Part shown: in pieces, positions 35,530 through 44,458 of the stretch
How the letters are laid out: each line of letters starts with the position of its first letter
Position numbering within the stretch: the first letter of the stretch is position 1
The notes under the pieces: generated by a model
Database searches by the model: none
Told to the model about the DNA's origin: nothing
What the model saw: the letters and a program-made list of their open reading frames with translations, nothing else
Made by a program: the position numbers and the translations under genes
Assembly: GCF_002018365.1 (NCBI RefSeq)
Contig: NZ_MVKX01000004.1
Coordinates: forward strand, 62,001-126,000
Source of the DNA: Acinetobacter amyesii
GTDB taxonomy: Bacteria; Pseudomonadota; Gammaproteobacteria; Pseudomonadales; Moraxellaceae
Direction: 5' to 3'
DNA length: 64,000 nucleotides

Positions 35530-35712
35530 CCTTAGTTTTAACGTTAGGTAACATCACTTAACGTGAACACCAATGAAATGACTGACCGTTCACTCTATTA
35601 TCTATTTATGTTTTAGGAATACCTAAATTCATAACATTTCTCCTTTACCGAACCTGTGAAAACAGATTCGTTGTTATACGCAATGAACACCCCAATCATT
35701 GCGTATTTTTTT
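35530..35712 (+). ncRNA. aar: Probable small RNA, Aar-like
   Basis: A gene-free region after the trpS terminator that ends in its own perfect terminator, so a separate transcript is likely. Possible helices are ACGTTA/TAACGT (35541/35559), GTGAAC/GTTCAC (35563/35588) and a GAAA-loop hairpin (35649-35670). The Acinetobacter baylyi sRNA Aar, about 180 nt and implicated in amino acid metabolism, was reported between trpS and sucD. The position after trpS and the size agree. The 5' end here is estimated; I cannot compare primary sequences. Confidence 0.55.
35676..35712 (+). terminator. Strong terminator of the Aar-like RNA
   Basis: ATACGCAATGA and TCATTGCGTAT form a perfect 11-pair stem around a nine-base loop, followed by a T-run. 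A second plus-strand terminator 180 bp after that of trpS implies an independent transcript. Confidence 0.9.
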
Positions 35713-35739
35713 GTCTAAAAATTGGCAATAACCAATATC

Positions 35740-35766
35740 AAAAAGTCCGCTATAAGCGGACTTTTC
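35740..35766 (-). terminator. Intrinsic terminator after wzi
   Basis: AAAAGTCCGC and GCGGACTTTT, perfect ten-base arms around TATAA, lie about 33 bp past the wzi stop on the minus strand. Confidence 0.88.
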
Positions 35767-35798
35767 AATTAATACATCATTTTAAAAACGACTATAAA

Positions 35799-37262
35799 TT
35801 AGTAATGAAATAAACGTTTATCTAATGGTAGTTCAATTCCAATTGACGCTCCACCATCATTACCATTTAAATCTGAATCACTTACCCAACCGTTAATTTT
35901 TAATGGCATATCTGGACGTAAATAATGTGTCCAAGTTAAGTCTAGAGCTTTCAATTCATCTTTTTCTGGAAATGCTGCGTTGTTCAAAGCAGCACGTTCT
36001 GTTTCAGAAACTTTTGCAAAAAGTACACGACCATTTAGACGGTTTAGTGGATCAATACGTATATTTCCACCCACTGAAACCATTTGAGCATCACCACCTA
36101 AGGCATGACCAAGTGGATAGCCATGTTGATAGTAGCCATCTGTATAGATGTGGTGATTATAAGATATGCCTTTAGCATCACCATTGGTTCGAGTATCAAC
36201 CCATTCAGTATACAGTTGATAAGGCATATTTTTCACACTTGAAGAATAATCAACCCCAGCAAGATACATGCTTTTTGCAGGCAAACCACCTGCTTCATCC
36301 TCACCTACATATTGGCCATACAGACTAGCTGGTACTTGTAATAATGGTTGTAAATTCAAACGCGCATCAAAACCAGCCAATTGATTGGAAGGATTTCCTT
36401 CACCTGTACAACCCGTATCTGTACATTCATTATCTTTGCCAATAAATGCATTCCAATACGCCTTCGCACTTCCTGGTTGTCCTTCCCCATCAATTTGGAA
36501 AGTACGTGAAGCCCCTAACTCAAGATATGGTAATGGCTGTGCTGTAAGTCTAAAACCAATTAAATTCGTATCTGGAACCGCGGCATAGTCATCTAATCGA
36601 CCTGCAATAGCTTGATACTGCCAAGGGCCGATCCATGATAGCCATGGTGTTTCAAAAGCATTCTGTTGTGCACGCTGTGCAGTAAAACCATACACAGGAC
36701 GACTCGCATCACCACGGATTAAACTACCATCATGACCAGGCCCCCAATAAGTCGGAATCTGACCTGCAATTAACCATTGGTTCCAAAGCTTCCCGGCAAT
36801 GTATGAGCCTTCCACATTTACATCTTGATCGTTATTAATTTGCTGTTTATCTTCAGCATTTACACGTAAACGACCATCCCAATTTTCGCCACCAACGTTC
36901 AGTTCAAGTGCACCTTGATATTGCGCTTTTTGATGATCTCCAAAATTTTGTGGTAAAGTATTTTTATCGGACTCTGCAAACAATTCTGCTTTTAATAATG
37001 CATTTTCGGCAGTCAATTTATTTTGTAAGCTTTGTAATACTTTTTGCTGTATAGATGTCGTCGCTTTTGCAGTAGATAAAGCGCGATGTATTTCATCACC
37101 ACTCATTGGCCATGTTGAGGTACTAATTTGAATAACGCCTTGCTGATTTAACCAATTTAAATCTGCGCGTAACTCTTCATTATTTAAAACAATCCCCTGA
37201 GCAAAAACAGGAACTGATAATCCAAACAGTACAGCAGCATAGAGTGACTTTCTTAAATACAT
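35799..37262 (-). CDS. wzi: Capsule assembly outer-membrane protein, Wzi family
   Basis: A 487-residue outer-membrane beta-barrel of the Wzi family, which in Klebsiella helps attach capsule polysaccharide to the cell surface. There is a signal peptide (hydrophobic core AAVLFGLSVPVFAQG). Family-like stretches include GQIPTYWGPGHDGSLIRGD and TPWLSWIGPWQYQAIAGRLDD. The protein ends in an aromatic residue after LPLDKRLFHY, as outer-membrane proteins do. It stands alone, away from any capsule locus in the window, between the Aar-like RNA and lysS. Confidence 0.9.
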   Translation of the reverse strand: MYLRKSLYAAVLFGLSVPVFAQGIVLNNEELRADLNWLNQQGVIQISTSTWPMSGDEIHRALSTAKATTSIQQKVLQSLQNKLTAENALLKAELFAESDKNTLPQNFGDHQKAQYQGALELNVGGENWDGRLRVNAEDKQQINNDQDVNVEGSYIAGKLWNQWLIAGQIPTYWGPGHDGSLIRGDASRPVYGFTAQRAQQNAFETPWLSWIGPWQYQAIAGRLDDYAAVPDTNLIGFRLTAQPLPYLELGASRTFQIDGEGQPGSAKAYWNAFIGKDNECTDTGCTGEGNPSNQLAGFDARLNLQPLLQVPASLYGQYVGEDEAGGLPAKSMYLAGVDYSSSVKNMPYQLYTEWVDTRTNGDAKGISYNHHIYTDGYYQHGYPLGHALGGDAQMVSVGGNIRIDPLNRLNGRVLFAKVSETERAALNNAAFPEKDELKALDLTWTHYLRPDMPLKINGWVSDSDLNGNDGGASIGIELPLDKRLFHY

Positions 37263-37392
37263 GCTCTTTTTCTCAAGTTTAATTCACAGCCCACCTTAGA
37301 TTTTTCAACTCATTTATTCAAGGGTGAAACTGTATCTCCCTTCATTTTTTTCATCATTTCGGTAAAGATGTTCAATAAAAATACAAAATATA

Positions 37393-37416
37393 AAACCCGC
37401 ATTAAGCGGGTTTTTT
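37393..37416. terminator. Intrinsic terminator after lysS
   Basis: AAACCCGC-ATTAA-GCGGGTTT, eight-pair stem with A/T runs on both sides, 16 bp past the lysS stop on the minus strand. Confidence 0.88.
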
Positions 37417-37431
37417 ATTTCAAAAACTAAA

Positions 37432-38958
37432 TTAGTTTTTATGACGCATATGTGGGAACAAGATCACTTCACGAATACTTGCAGCATTAGCAAATAACAT
37501 GACCAAACGGTCAATACCAATACCCTCACCCGCTGTAGGAGGTAAGCCGTATTCCAATGCTTCAATGAAGTCTGCATCGTAATGCATTGCTTCATCATCA
37601 CCTGCATCTTTTTCGGCAACTTGGGCTTGGAAACGTTCAGCTTGGTCAATCGGATCGTTTAACTCTGAGAAACCATTTGCCAATTCACGACCACCAATGA
37701 AGAATTCAAAACGGTCTGTAATATGTGGATTTTCATCATTACGACGTGCTAATGGTGAAGTTTCCGCTGGGTATTCTGTAATGAATGTCGGTTGACGAAG
37801 TTCTGTTTCAACAGTTTCTTCAAATACGATGGTTTGAAGTTTACCTAAACCAAAACCAGGTTTTACTTGCTCTTTCAGTTCATTTTTAACGAAGTTTGCA
37901 AGGAACTCACGGTCAGCAACATTTTCAGCAGTGAACGTTGGGTTGTGTTCAAGAATCGCATCGAACATCGAAATTTTCTTGAATGGGCCTTTGAAGCTAT
38001 ATACTTCTTCACCATAAGGCACATCAGTCGAACCCAAGATATCGATCGCTAATTTTTCAAGCATATTTTCAGTCAAAGCCATCAGGTCTTTGTAGTCTGC
38101 ATACGCTTGGTAGAATTCGATCATGGTGAATTCTGGGTTATGACGTGTTGATACACCTTCGTTACGGAAGTTACGGTTAATTTCGAACACACGCTCAAAA
38201 CCACCAACGACCAAACGTTTTAAGTAAAGCTCAGGTGCAATACGTAAGAATAAAGGCATATCCAATGCGTTGTGGTGAGTTTCGAATGGACGCGCAGACG
38301 CACCACCTGGAATCACATGCATCATTGGTGTTTCAACTTCCATGAAACGCTCATTGCTCAAATATGAACGAATACCTGACACTACTTTTGCACGAATTTC
38401 AAAAGTTTTACGTGTTTCTTCGTTCATAATGAGGTCTAAATAACGCTTACGGTATTTAACTTCAGTATCAGTCAAACCATGGAATTTGTCTGGAAGAGGA
38501 CGAAGTGATTTGGTTAAAAGCTCAAAATGTTCAATGTGAACATAAAGGTCACCTTTACCAGAACGACCAATATAACCTTCAATGGCAATAATATCGCCCA
38601 AATCGAGTGCTTTAATGGTCGAAAGAACGTCAGCATCCAACTCTTTACGTGGTACATAAAGCTGAATACGACCAGTCATATCTTGGATTACGATGAATGA
38701 ACCACGGTTCAACATCACACGACCCGCAACTTTTACATAAACCTGTTCGCCTGCTTCAATTTCTTCTTTTGATTTTTCAGCGAATTGGTCTTGTAGATCT
38801 TGTGCATAGTGCTCACGCTTAAATGTGTTAGGCCACGGGCTAACACCTGTTTCCTTGGCGTGCTCTTTGATGTGCTCTAACTTGGCATGACGCTGTGCAA
38901 TTAAATCGTTTTCGGAAATGGCTTGTTCAGAAGTCGATTGAGCGTTATGTTGCGTCAT
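37432..38958 (-). CDS. lysS: Lysyl-tRNA synthetase (class II)
   Basis: Charges tRNA-Lys. The 508-residue protein has an N-terminal OB-fold anticodon-binding domain ([20 protein letters not shown]) and a class II catalytic core. Motif 2 is [20 protein letters not shown] and motif 3 is [13 protein letters not shown]. It is monocistronic and ends at a terminator. The start [14 protein letters not shown] gives a hydrophilic leader of typical length. Confidence 0.97.
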   Translation of the reverse strand: MTQHNAQSTSEQAISENDLIAQRHAKLEHIKEHAKETGVSPWPNTFKREHYAQDLQDQFAEKSKEEIEAGEQVYVKVAGRVMLNRGSFIVIQDMTGRIQLYVPRKELDADVLSTIKALDLGDIIAIEGYIGRSGKGDLYVHIEHFELLTKSLRPLPDKFHGLTDTEVKYRKRYLDLIMNEETRKTFEIRAKVVSGIRSYLSNERFMEVETPMMHVIPGGASARPFETHHNALDMPLFLRIAPELYLKRLVVGGFERVFEINRNFRNEGVSTRHNPEFTMIEFYQAYADYKDLMALTENMLEKLAIDILGSTDVPYGEEVYSFKGPFKKISMFDAILEHNPTFTAENVADREFLANFVKNELKEQVKPGFGLGKLQTIVFEETVETELRQPTFITEYPAETSPLARRNDENPHITDRFEFFIGGRELANGFSELNDPIDQAERFQAQVAEKDAGDDEAMHYDADFIEALEYGLPPTAGEGIGIDRLVMLFANAASIREVILFPHMRHKN

Positions 38959-39418
38959 CTCTGTCTCAAATAGTTAAAAAACGGAAGTTGCATAGCATAG
39001 CAGATTTCCTTTGAATTGAGCAGTAAGCAATGTGCGCATTTTTTCAATAAGTTGAAATTTATCAAAGTAAGATGTTTTGACAGCGATACCTTCAGGTTTG
39101 CTTAATCCATACCTTTCAGATATACACGAGATAAAAGTTAAATATTTAAACTCAGCAAGCCAATATTTAGCGATATCATAATGACAACTGCGTACTTTAA
39201 AATATTTATAACTATCAATATATTGAGATATATTTCAATAGTTTAATTCAACCTTTTAATCTATTTTCTTTAAGACTAAAGTCTTTTAAATGCCTACAAA
39301 TTAGACCAAAAGCTAAATTCTCTTTTTGACAATTCTCACTACAATGAAGTCATAAAATTGTTGAAAAATAAAATATTCAACACATCCAAAATGTCTGAAA
39401 ACAGTGTGTAGAAAAACA
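38959..39418. other. Divergent lysS-yqiA intergenic region
   Basis: A 460-bp AT-rich gap. It holds AAGACTAAAGTCTT at about 39271-39285, a short palindrome of the same type as one upstream of rubA (40758-40769). TTGACA at about 39327-39332 could be a -35 for the downstream esterase gene, but no good -10 follows at 17 bp. No gene is seen. Confidence 0.35.
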
Positions 39419-39925
39419 ATGACTTCCTGCTTATCGAAAATTCTGTTTTTACATGGATTGGATTCTTCCCGTGAATCCACCAAATTCCATGCCATCGATG
39501 CAAAACAAAAATTCTGCATTGAAGTGGACTATCGCAACTTAAATTTTCAAACTGTTGCGGATTTTTACCACGAGAGTATTGAAACCATTAAGCCCGATAT
39601 CATCGTCGGTCATAGTCTCGGGGCATATTGGGCTTTGAAAATGTCGCTGTTTCATCGCATTCCGTGTGTAATTGCCAACCCCAGTCTGCATCCTGACTTT
39701 CGCGACGACTACCCTGCAATCAATGAAATGGATTTGGATCACGATATTCCACAAATTGCCTATATCGAACGTGGTGATGAAATCTTGGATATGTATGAAG
39801 CAGAACAACAACTCGAAGATTATATGCAAGTTCAAGTCATGGATGGCGGACACCATCGTCTACAATGCCCTGAAAATATTAATGATTTAATCCAGCATCT
39901 CGAATTAAACTACTTAAAAAAATAA
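39419..39925 (+). CDS. YqiA/YcfP-like alpha/beta-fold esterase
   Basis: A 168-residue cytoplasmic alpha/beta hydrolase of the small YqiA/UPF0227 type. The oxyanion region is LFLHGLDSS and the nucleophile elbow GHSLGAYWA contains the catalytic Ser. A late Asp (ERGDEILDM) and His (DGGHHRL) complete a plausible triad. I chose the ATG at 39419 over an in-frame GTG five codons upstream; neither has a convincing Shine-Dalgarno sequence. Substrate unknown. Convergent with apt. Confidence 0.85.
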   Translation: MTSCLSKILFLHGLDSSRESTKFHAIDAKQKFCIEVDYRNLNFQTVADFYHESIETIKPDIIVGHSLGAYWALKMSLFHRIPCVIANPSLHPDFRDDYPAINEMDLDHDIPQIAYIERGDEILDMYEAEQQLEDYMQVQVMDGGHHRLQCPENINDLIQHLELNYLKK

Positions 39926-39958
39926 ATCATATGCAGCAGCGTCGTTTTTATCAGACAT

Positions 39959-39989
39959 AAAAAAGCCCTGTCATAGACAAGGCTTTTTA
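39959..39989. terminator. Bidirectional terminator between yqiA-like gene and apt
   Basis: AAAAAGCCCTGTC and GACAAGGCTTTTT pair around ATA with one mismatch, giving T-runs on both strands between convergent genes. Confidence 0.88.
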
Positions 39990-40006
39990 CGCTTTAAAGC
40001 TGACGT

Positions 40007-40552
40007 TTAGGCAGCATCTGCTTCAGGACGTGTTTTATCATCTAAAACCGACCAGATATTTAAACCTAAATCTTTATGCAAGTCAGGCAAATCTAAGAAA
40101 ATGCTTGCGCCTAAAACTTGGTGTTTACATTTTTCAGCCAATTGTTTCACTGCACGAAGCGTACCGCCCGTCGCCAATACGTCATCCACAATAATCACTT
40201 TTTGTGATTCGATTTCAGCTGACATTTCAAGACGATCTAAACCGTATTCAAGGCTGTAACCAACACCGACCACTGGTGGTGGTAATTTGCCTGCTTTACG
40301 TACCAAGACCAAACCTTTACCCGTACGTTGAGCAAGTAAACTTGCCAAAACAAAACCACGTGCTTCAACCGCAATAAAGCTATCTACTTCTGCCAATTGC
40401 TCAGCTGGAATACTTGCAATTAGGGCATCAGTTAACGATTCGATGTTATTCATAAATAACGGCGTAAGGTCAAAGAAACAAATTCCTGGTTTTGGAAAAT
40501 CTTGGACAGTACGAATGTTAGACCACAATGCCGCAGCAGTAGAATTACTCAT
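40007..40552 (-). CDS. apt: Adenine phosphoribosyltransferase
   Basis: Purine salvage enzyme converting adenine and PRPP to AMP. The PRPP-binding loop VIIVDDVLATGGT is intact, as are FFDLTPLF and EARGF. The open frame extends 29 codons upstream to 40639, but that extension is hydrophobic and not family-like. The ATG at 40552 (MSNSTAAALWSN) gives 181 residues against 183 in E. coli, although no clear Shine-Dalgarno sequence is present. Monocistronic, convergent with the esterase gene. Confidence 0.95.
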   Translation of the reverse strand: MSNSTAAALWSNIRTVQDFPKPGICFFDLTPLFMNNIESLTDALIASIPAEQLAEVDSFIAVEARGFVLASLLAQRTGKGLVLVRKAGKLPPPVVGVGYSLEYGLDRLEMSAEIESQKVIIVDDVLATGGTLRAVKQLAEKCKHQVLGASIFLDLPDLHKDLGLNIWSVLDDKTRPEADAA

Positions 40553-41079
40553 AATAGGAGAAAATAAATTAAGGAAGGAATGTGTGAATTTTAACGCGAT
40601 TTGAGAGAAAAGAACAGCTAACAACCCTCCAAAACGCATATTTAAAATACAGTGAATTTACATAAGTTATTGATTATTAATATTGTATTTATTTAAAAAA
40701 TATCAAATATATATTTTCCTAATCATAAAATAAAAGATTTTAGAGATTTTTTCTGCAAGACTTTAGTCTATGAGGGTATAAAAAGCGGTATTTAGAATAC
40801 AATTCACGGAAATGAATTCCAATACACCTATCAATAGGCATATATATTGTCTGACAATTTTTCCCAGATCTGGGGTTTTGATGATATTTATTGTCCCTCA
40901 CTGCCATTCTGCTTTTAATTTCACTCATTAAACTCTTAGCCACTTTACTTTATAGTCAGAACTGCGTAAAAATTTAGCATAAGAGTCTACTGTATAAGGC
41001 GATTTAACCTTAAGGAATAAACTTATACAGTTATGAAGTATTTACTGACTTAATTTTGTGTCAGTTTTTGGAGAATGGA
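40553..41079. other. apt-rubA intergenic region with six consecutive palindromes
   Basis: A 527-bp gap between divergent genes. Between 40758 and 40874 six short inverted repeats lie one after another: AGACTTTAGTCT (40758-40769), GTATTTAGAATAC (40788-40800), AATTCA/TGAATT (40801-40818), CCTATCAATAGG (40827-40838), ATTGTCTGACAAT (40846-40858) and CCCAGATCTGGG (40863-40874). They could be operators or a structured RNA. The rubA promoter probably lies at 40950-41040. A 67-codon minus-strand frame across this block shows no gene character. Confidence 0.5.
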
Positions 41080-41244
41080 ATGAAAAAGTATCAGTGCATC
41101 GTTTGTGGATGGATTTATGACGAAGCAGAAGGCTGGCCACAAGACGGTATCGTGGCAGGAACTAAATGGGAAGATATCCCAGATGATTGGACTTGCCCAG
41201 ACTGTGGCGTCTCAAAAGTAGATTTTGAAATGGTTGAAATCTAA
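41080..41244 (+). CDS. rubA: Rubredoxin
   Basis: A 54-residue iron-only electron carrier that passes electrons from rubredoxin reductase to the membrane alkane hydroxylase AlkM/AlkB. The four iron ligands are in two CxxC pairs, CIVCGW and CPDCGV. I chose the ATG at 41080 ([11 protein letters not shown]), preceded by GGAG, over an upstream in-frame start. It is the first gene of the rubA-rubB-estB-oxyR operon described for Acinetobacter ADP1. A terminator-like hairpin follows it inside the operon. Confidence 0.97.
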   Translation: MKKYQCIVCGWIYDEAEGWPQDGIVAGTKWEDIPDDWTCPDCGVSKVDFEMVEI

Positions 41245-41256
41245 TAAATAGAATCT

Positions 41257-41286
41257 AAGACCATCATCGTTATGGTCTTTTTTTTG
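41257..41286 (+). terminator. Intrinsic terminator between rubA and rubB
   Basis: AAGACCAT-CATCGTT-ATGGTCTT plus eight Ts in total, 13 bp after the rubA stop. It has all features of an intrinsic terminator inside an operon and would let rubredoxin be made in excess of the reductase if readthrough is partial. Confidence 0.8.
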
Positions 41287-41321
41287 TCTTTAAAAAATAT
41301 GAAATGTGTTTGGAGTTGAGT

Positions 41322-42500
41322 ATGCACCCTATTGTCATTATTGGTTCTGGTATGGCGGGATATGCCGTTGCGCGTGAATTTCGTAAGTTAAATCCTGAAC
41401 TAGAACTTATTATGATCTGTGCAGATGATGCCATTAACTATGCTAAACCAACATTATCCAATGCACTCGTTGGCAACAAAGCCCCTGAGCAAATCCCTTT
41501 AGGTGATGCCGCAAAAATGTCAGCTCAACTCAATATGCAAATTATTAATAAGAGTTGGGTGAAAGCGATCGATGCAGCAAAACATGAGCTCACCATCGAA
41601 AGCCAAAATGGAACTCAAACACAACTGTATTCAAAACTTGTTTTAGCCGTCGGTGCAAATCCAATTCGCTTAGCTATTTCGGGTGATGGCAGCGAAGACA
41701 TTCATGTCGTCAACAATTTAGATCACTACAAAGCATTCCGTAAACAACTTGCAGCACGTGAAGATAAGCGTGTGGTGATTTTAGGTGCAGGCTTGATTGG
41801 CTGTGAATTTGCCAATGACCTCCAAAATACTGGGGCGAAAGTATCGGTGGTCGATTTAGCTCCGCAACCTTTAGGTCGTCTACTGCCGTCTCATGTGGCC
41901 GCTAAATTCCAAAGTAATTTAGAAGAAACGGGTATTCAATTCGTTTTAGGCACGACAGTCGAAAAAGTGTCACGCATTGAAAATGGTGACTATCAAGTAA
42001 GCCTTGCCAATGGTCAAAGCTTAGTGGCAGATGTTGTGTTGTCTGCGATTGGCTTACAACCTGAAATTAACTTGGCAAAACAAGCTGGCATTCACACCAG
42101 TCGTGGTGTATTAACCAATAAAGGCTTAGAAACCAACTTGGCAGATATCTATGCTGTCGGTGACTGTGCTGAAGTTAATGGTACCCTTCTGCCATACGTC
42201 ATGCCAATCATGCAACAAGCACGTGCTTTGGCAAAAACCCTCAATGGTGAACATACCGCTGTGCATTATCCAGCCATGCCTGTAGCTGTTAAAACACCTG
42301 CTGCACCTTTAACTGTCCTTCCTGCGCCAATTGATGTAGAAACCCAATGGGAAACAGAAGAGCTTGAAGATGGCATGATTGCACGTGCAATCGATCAAGA
42401 TGGCGTATTACGTGGATTTGTACTGCTCGGTGCAACTGCTGGGAAGCAACGCTTAACTTTGACTAAGCAGGTTCCGGACTTGATTCCCGCTTCAGTTTAA
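41322..42500 (+). CDS. rubB: Rubredoxin-NAD+ reductase
   Basis: An FAD enzyme that transfers electrons from NADH to rubredoxin. The 392-residue protein has the FAD motif GSGMAGYAVA at its N-terminus. The NAD motif is GAGLIGCEFA in the middle, and the second FAD signature NLADIYAVGDCAE comes late. The chosen ATG at 41322 (MHPIVIIGSGM) has GGAG seven bases upstream; an in-frame start six codons earlier is less likely. It lies between two terminator-like hairpins in the rub operon. Confidence 0.95.
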   Translation: MHPIVIIGSGMAGYAVAREFRKLNPELELIMICADDAINYAKPTLSNALVGNKAPEQIPLGDAAKMSAQLNMQIINKSWVKAIDAAKHELTIESQNGTQTQLYSKLVLAVGANPIRLAISGDGSEDIHVVNNLDHYKAFRKQLAAREDKRVVILGAGLIGCEFANDLQNTGAKVSVVDLAPQPLGRLLPSHVAAKFQSNLEETGIQFVLGTTVEKVSRIENGDYQVSLANGQSLVADVVLSAIGLQPEINLAKQAGIHTSRGVLTNKGLETNLADIYAVGDCAEVNGTLLPYVMPIMQQARALAKTLNGEHTAVHYPAMPVAVKTPAAPLTVLPAPIDVETQWETEELEDGMIARAIDQDGVLRGFVLLGATAGKQRLTLTKQVPDLIPASV

Positions 42501-42511
42501 GGTTTAAATAC

Positions 42512-42545
42512 AAGGACGTCCTGATAATAATAGACGTCCTTTTTA
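42512..42545 (+). terminator. Terminator-like hairpin between rubB and estB
   Basis: AAGGACGTC and GACGTCCTT form a nine-pair stem around a 12-base AT-rich loop, followed by more Ts. The estB ribosome-binding AAAGGA begins immediately after, so the hairpin may attenuate distal operon expression. Confidence 0.7.
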
Positions 42546-42558
42546 AAGGAAAATAACA

Positions 42559-43497
42559 ATGAATAGTGCCCTTCAGTTTAATATTTCACCTTATGCCTCT
42601 TTTATGCATGAAACTCGCGTAGAGTTAGGCAATGGCATTGAACTTCATGTCGAGGTGGGTGGTCATCCTGAAGATCCTGCAATCTTACTGATTATGGGAC
42701 TCGGCGCACAAATGTTGTATTGGCCCGATTTCTTTTGTAAGTCCCTAATAGATCAAGGTTACCGAGTTATTCGCTTTGATAATCGTGATATTGGTCTGTC
42801 GAGTAAAATTCGTAACCCAGGTCCACGTCTCAACACCTTTAAATTGATGGGACGTTTTGCCTTAGGTCTAGAGAATCAAGGTGCGCCCTATGATCTCTAC
42901 GATATGGCAGACGATGTTGCACTATTAATTGATCGTATGGGACTTGATAAAGTCCATATTTTAGGCGCTTCGATGGGAGGCATGATCGCTCAAATCGTGG
43001 CAGCACGCTATCCTGACAAAGTGCACAATTTAAGTTTACTTTTTACCAGTAACATCCAACCCTTACTTCCACCGCCATTTCCAAAGCAATTATTTAGTCT
43101 AATTGAAAAACCTGAATCTAACGATGAAGATGGCATTATTAACCATAGTCTGAAAGTTTTTAATATTATAGGCTCTCCAGGCTATATTAATCAGCTTGAA
43201 GCGATACAAACTGCACGTAAACTCTATAAGCGGAGTTATTACCCAGCGGGTGTACTTCAACAGTTTTTAGCAATATTATGTACAGGTTCCCTGCTGCAGT
43301 TGGATAAACAAATTCAGCATAAAACCATTGTGGTTCATGGAGCTCGTGACCGTTTGCTGCCGCCAAGCCATGGTAAGGCCGTTGCAAAGGCTATTTCAGG
43401 TGCTAAATTTGAATTAATTGATGGAATGGGGCATGATATCCCACCGCATTTTATTCCATATCTTAGCGGTTTGTTTGCTGATCACTTTAAATCATAA
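42559..43497 (+). CDS. estB: Alpha/beta hydrolase, esterase EstB
   Basis: A 312-residue alpha/beta-fold esterase. The nucleophile elbow is GASMGGMIA with the catalytic Ser; a late Asp (VVHGARDRLLPP) and His (GMGHDIPP) complete the triad. AAAGGA precedes the ATG. It occupies the third position of the operon where ADP1 carries estB, an esterase of unknown natural substrate. Only 11 bp separate it from oxyR. Confidence 0.92.
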   Translation: MNSALQFNISPYASFMHETRVELGNGIELHVEVGGHPEDPAILLIMGLGAQMLYWPDFFCKSLIDQGYRVIRFDNRDIGLSSKIRNPGPRLNTFKLMGRFALGLENQGAPYDLYDMADDVALLIDRMGLDKVHILGASMGGMIAQIVAARYPDKVHNLSLLFTSNIQPLLPPPFPKQLFSLIEKPESNDEDGIINHSLKVFNIIGSPGYINQLEAIQTARKLYKRSYYPAGVLQQFLAILCTGSLLQLDKQIQHKTIVVHGARDRLLPPSHGKAVAKAISGAKFELIDGMGHDIPPHFIPYLSGLFADHFKS

Positions 43498-43508
43498 ATT
43501 AGGACACT

Positions 43509-44414
43509 ATGGCTGCATTACCATCCTTAAGACAGCTGTCATATCTAGTAACACTGTCAGAAACGCTACACTTTACTGAAGCTGCGCGTCGTTCTTTTGT
43601 CACCCAGTCAACTTTGTCTGGCGGGATCATGGAACTTGAGCGTTTACTAGGTGGCGTATTGGTAGAACGCGACCGTCAAAACGTGCGTTTAACTCCTCTT
43701 GGCGAACAAGTTGTCGGACGAGCCCGAGTTCTATTGGCAGATGCGCAAGACCTAATGCGTTTAAGTCGTGAAATGAGCGAACCTCTAACGGGTGATTTAC
43801 ATCTAGGGGTCATTCCTACTATTGCGCCGTTCTTACTTGCGCCATTATTAGAAGAAGTGCATAAGCAATTACCAAAAATTCAATTGCACTTACATGAAGC
43901 ACAAAGTGAAAAAATTGTTGAGAAACTTGAGCACGGTAATCTAGATATCGTATTACTTGCTCTTCCTTTTGATACACGTAGCTTGAAAGTTGCAGAAGTA
44001 AACAAAGAAAAATTGTTCTTGGTGTACAACAAAGCTGACCAAAATGCAGCTCAAGCGAAATCTTTAGACGACTTAGATTTATCACGTTTAATGTTGCTTG
44101 AAGAAGGCCATTGCTTACGTGATCATGCTTTGAGTGCTTGCCCGATTGGTGAACGTAAAAATGACCATCGTTTAAAAGCAAGCTCATTGCCAACTTTGGT
44201 TGAAATGGTTTCCGCAGATTTAGGCTTTACCTTATTGCCTGAAATTGCAGTTCATACCAATATGATCAAAGCCAATGAAGATTTGGCTGTGAAAGAAATT
44301 GAAGCTAGTCCTACACGCACATTAGCATTGGTAACGCGTAAAAGTACGCCGCTTCAAAGTGAATTTGATGTATTGCTTCAAATCTTGCAGAAAATCACCA
44401 GTAATCTGCACTAA
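43509..44414 (+). CDS. oxyR: Peroxide-sensing LysR-type regulator OxyR
   Basis: A 301-residue LysR-family activator of the oxidative-stress response. The N-terminal winged helix-turn-helix is HFTEAARRSFVTQSTLSGGI. The redox pair is present as EEGHCLRDHALSACPIGE: the two Cys are nine residues apart, as are E. coli Cys199 and Cys208. The effector domain is complete. As the last gene of the rub operon it links alkane electron-transfer genes to oxidative-stress control. It ends at a strong terminator. Confidence 0.96.
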   Translation: MAALPSLRQLSYLVTLSETLHFTEAARRSFVTQSTLSGGIMELERLLGGVLVERDRQNVRLTPLGEQVVGRARVLLADAQDLMRLSREMSEPLTGDLHLGVIPTIAPFLLAPLLEEVHKQLPKIQLHLHEAQSEKIVEKLEHGNLDIVLLALPFDTRSLKVAEVNKEKLFLVYNKADQNAAQAKSLDDLDLSRLMLLEEGHCLRDHALSACPIGERKNDHRLKASSLPTLVEMVSADLGFTLLPEIAVHTNMIKANEDLAVKEIEASPTRTLALVTRKSTPLQSEFDVLLQILQKITSNLH

Positions 44415-44431
44415 TTCAATCCATGAATATT

Positions 44432-44458
44432 AAAGAGAGCCCTGCGCTCTCTTTTTTA
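44432..44458 (+). terminator. Intrinsic terminator after oxyR
   Basis: AAAGAGAGC-CCTGC-GCTCTCTTT, a nine-pair stem followed by more Ts, 18 bp past the oxyR stop. Confidence 0.93.

Noticed and set aside
40553..40639. 29-codon hydrophobic extension of apt as a signal or membrane anchor
   Set aside because: Adenine phosphoribosyltransferase is cytoplasmic and the shorter start gives the normal family length.
40740..40943. 67-codon minus-strand frame upstream of rubA
   Set aside because: It runs across the cluster of six palindromes and has no ribosome-binding site or protein-like composition.
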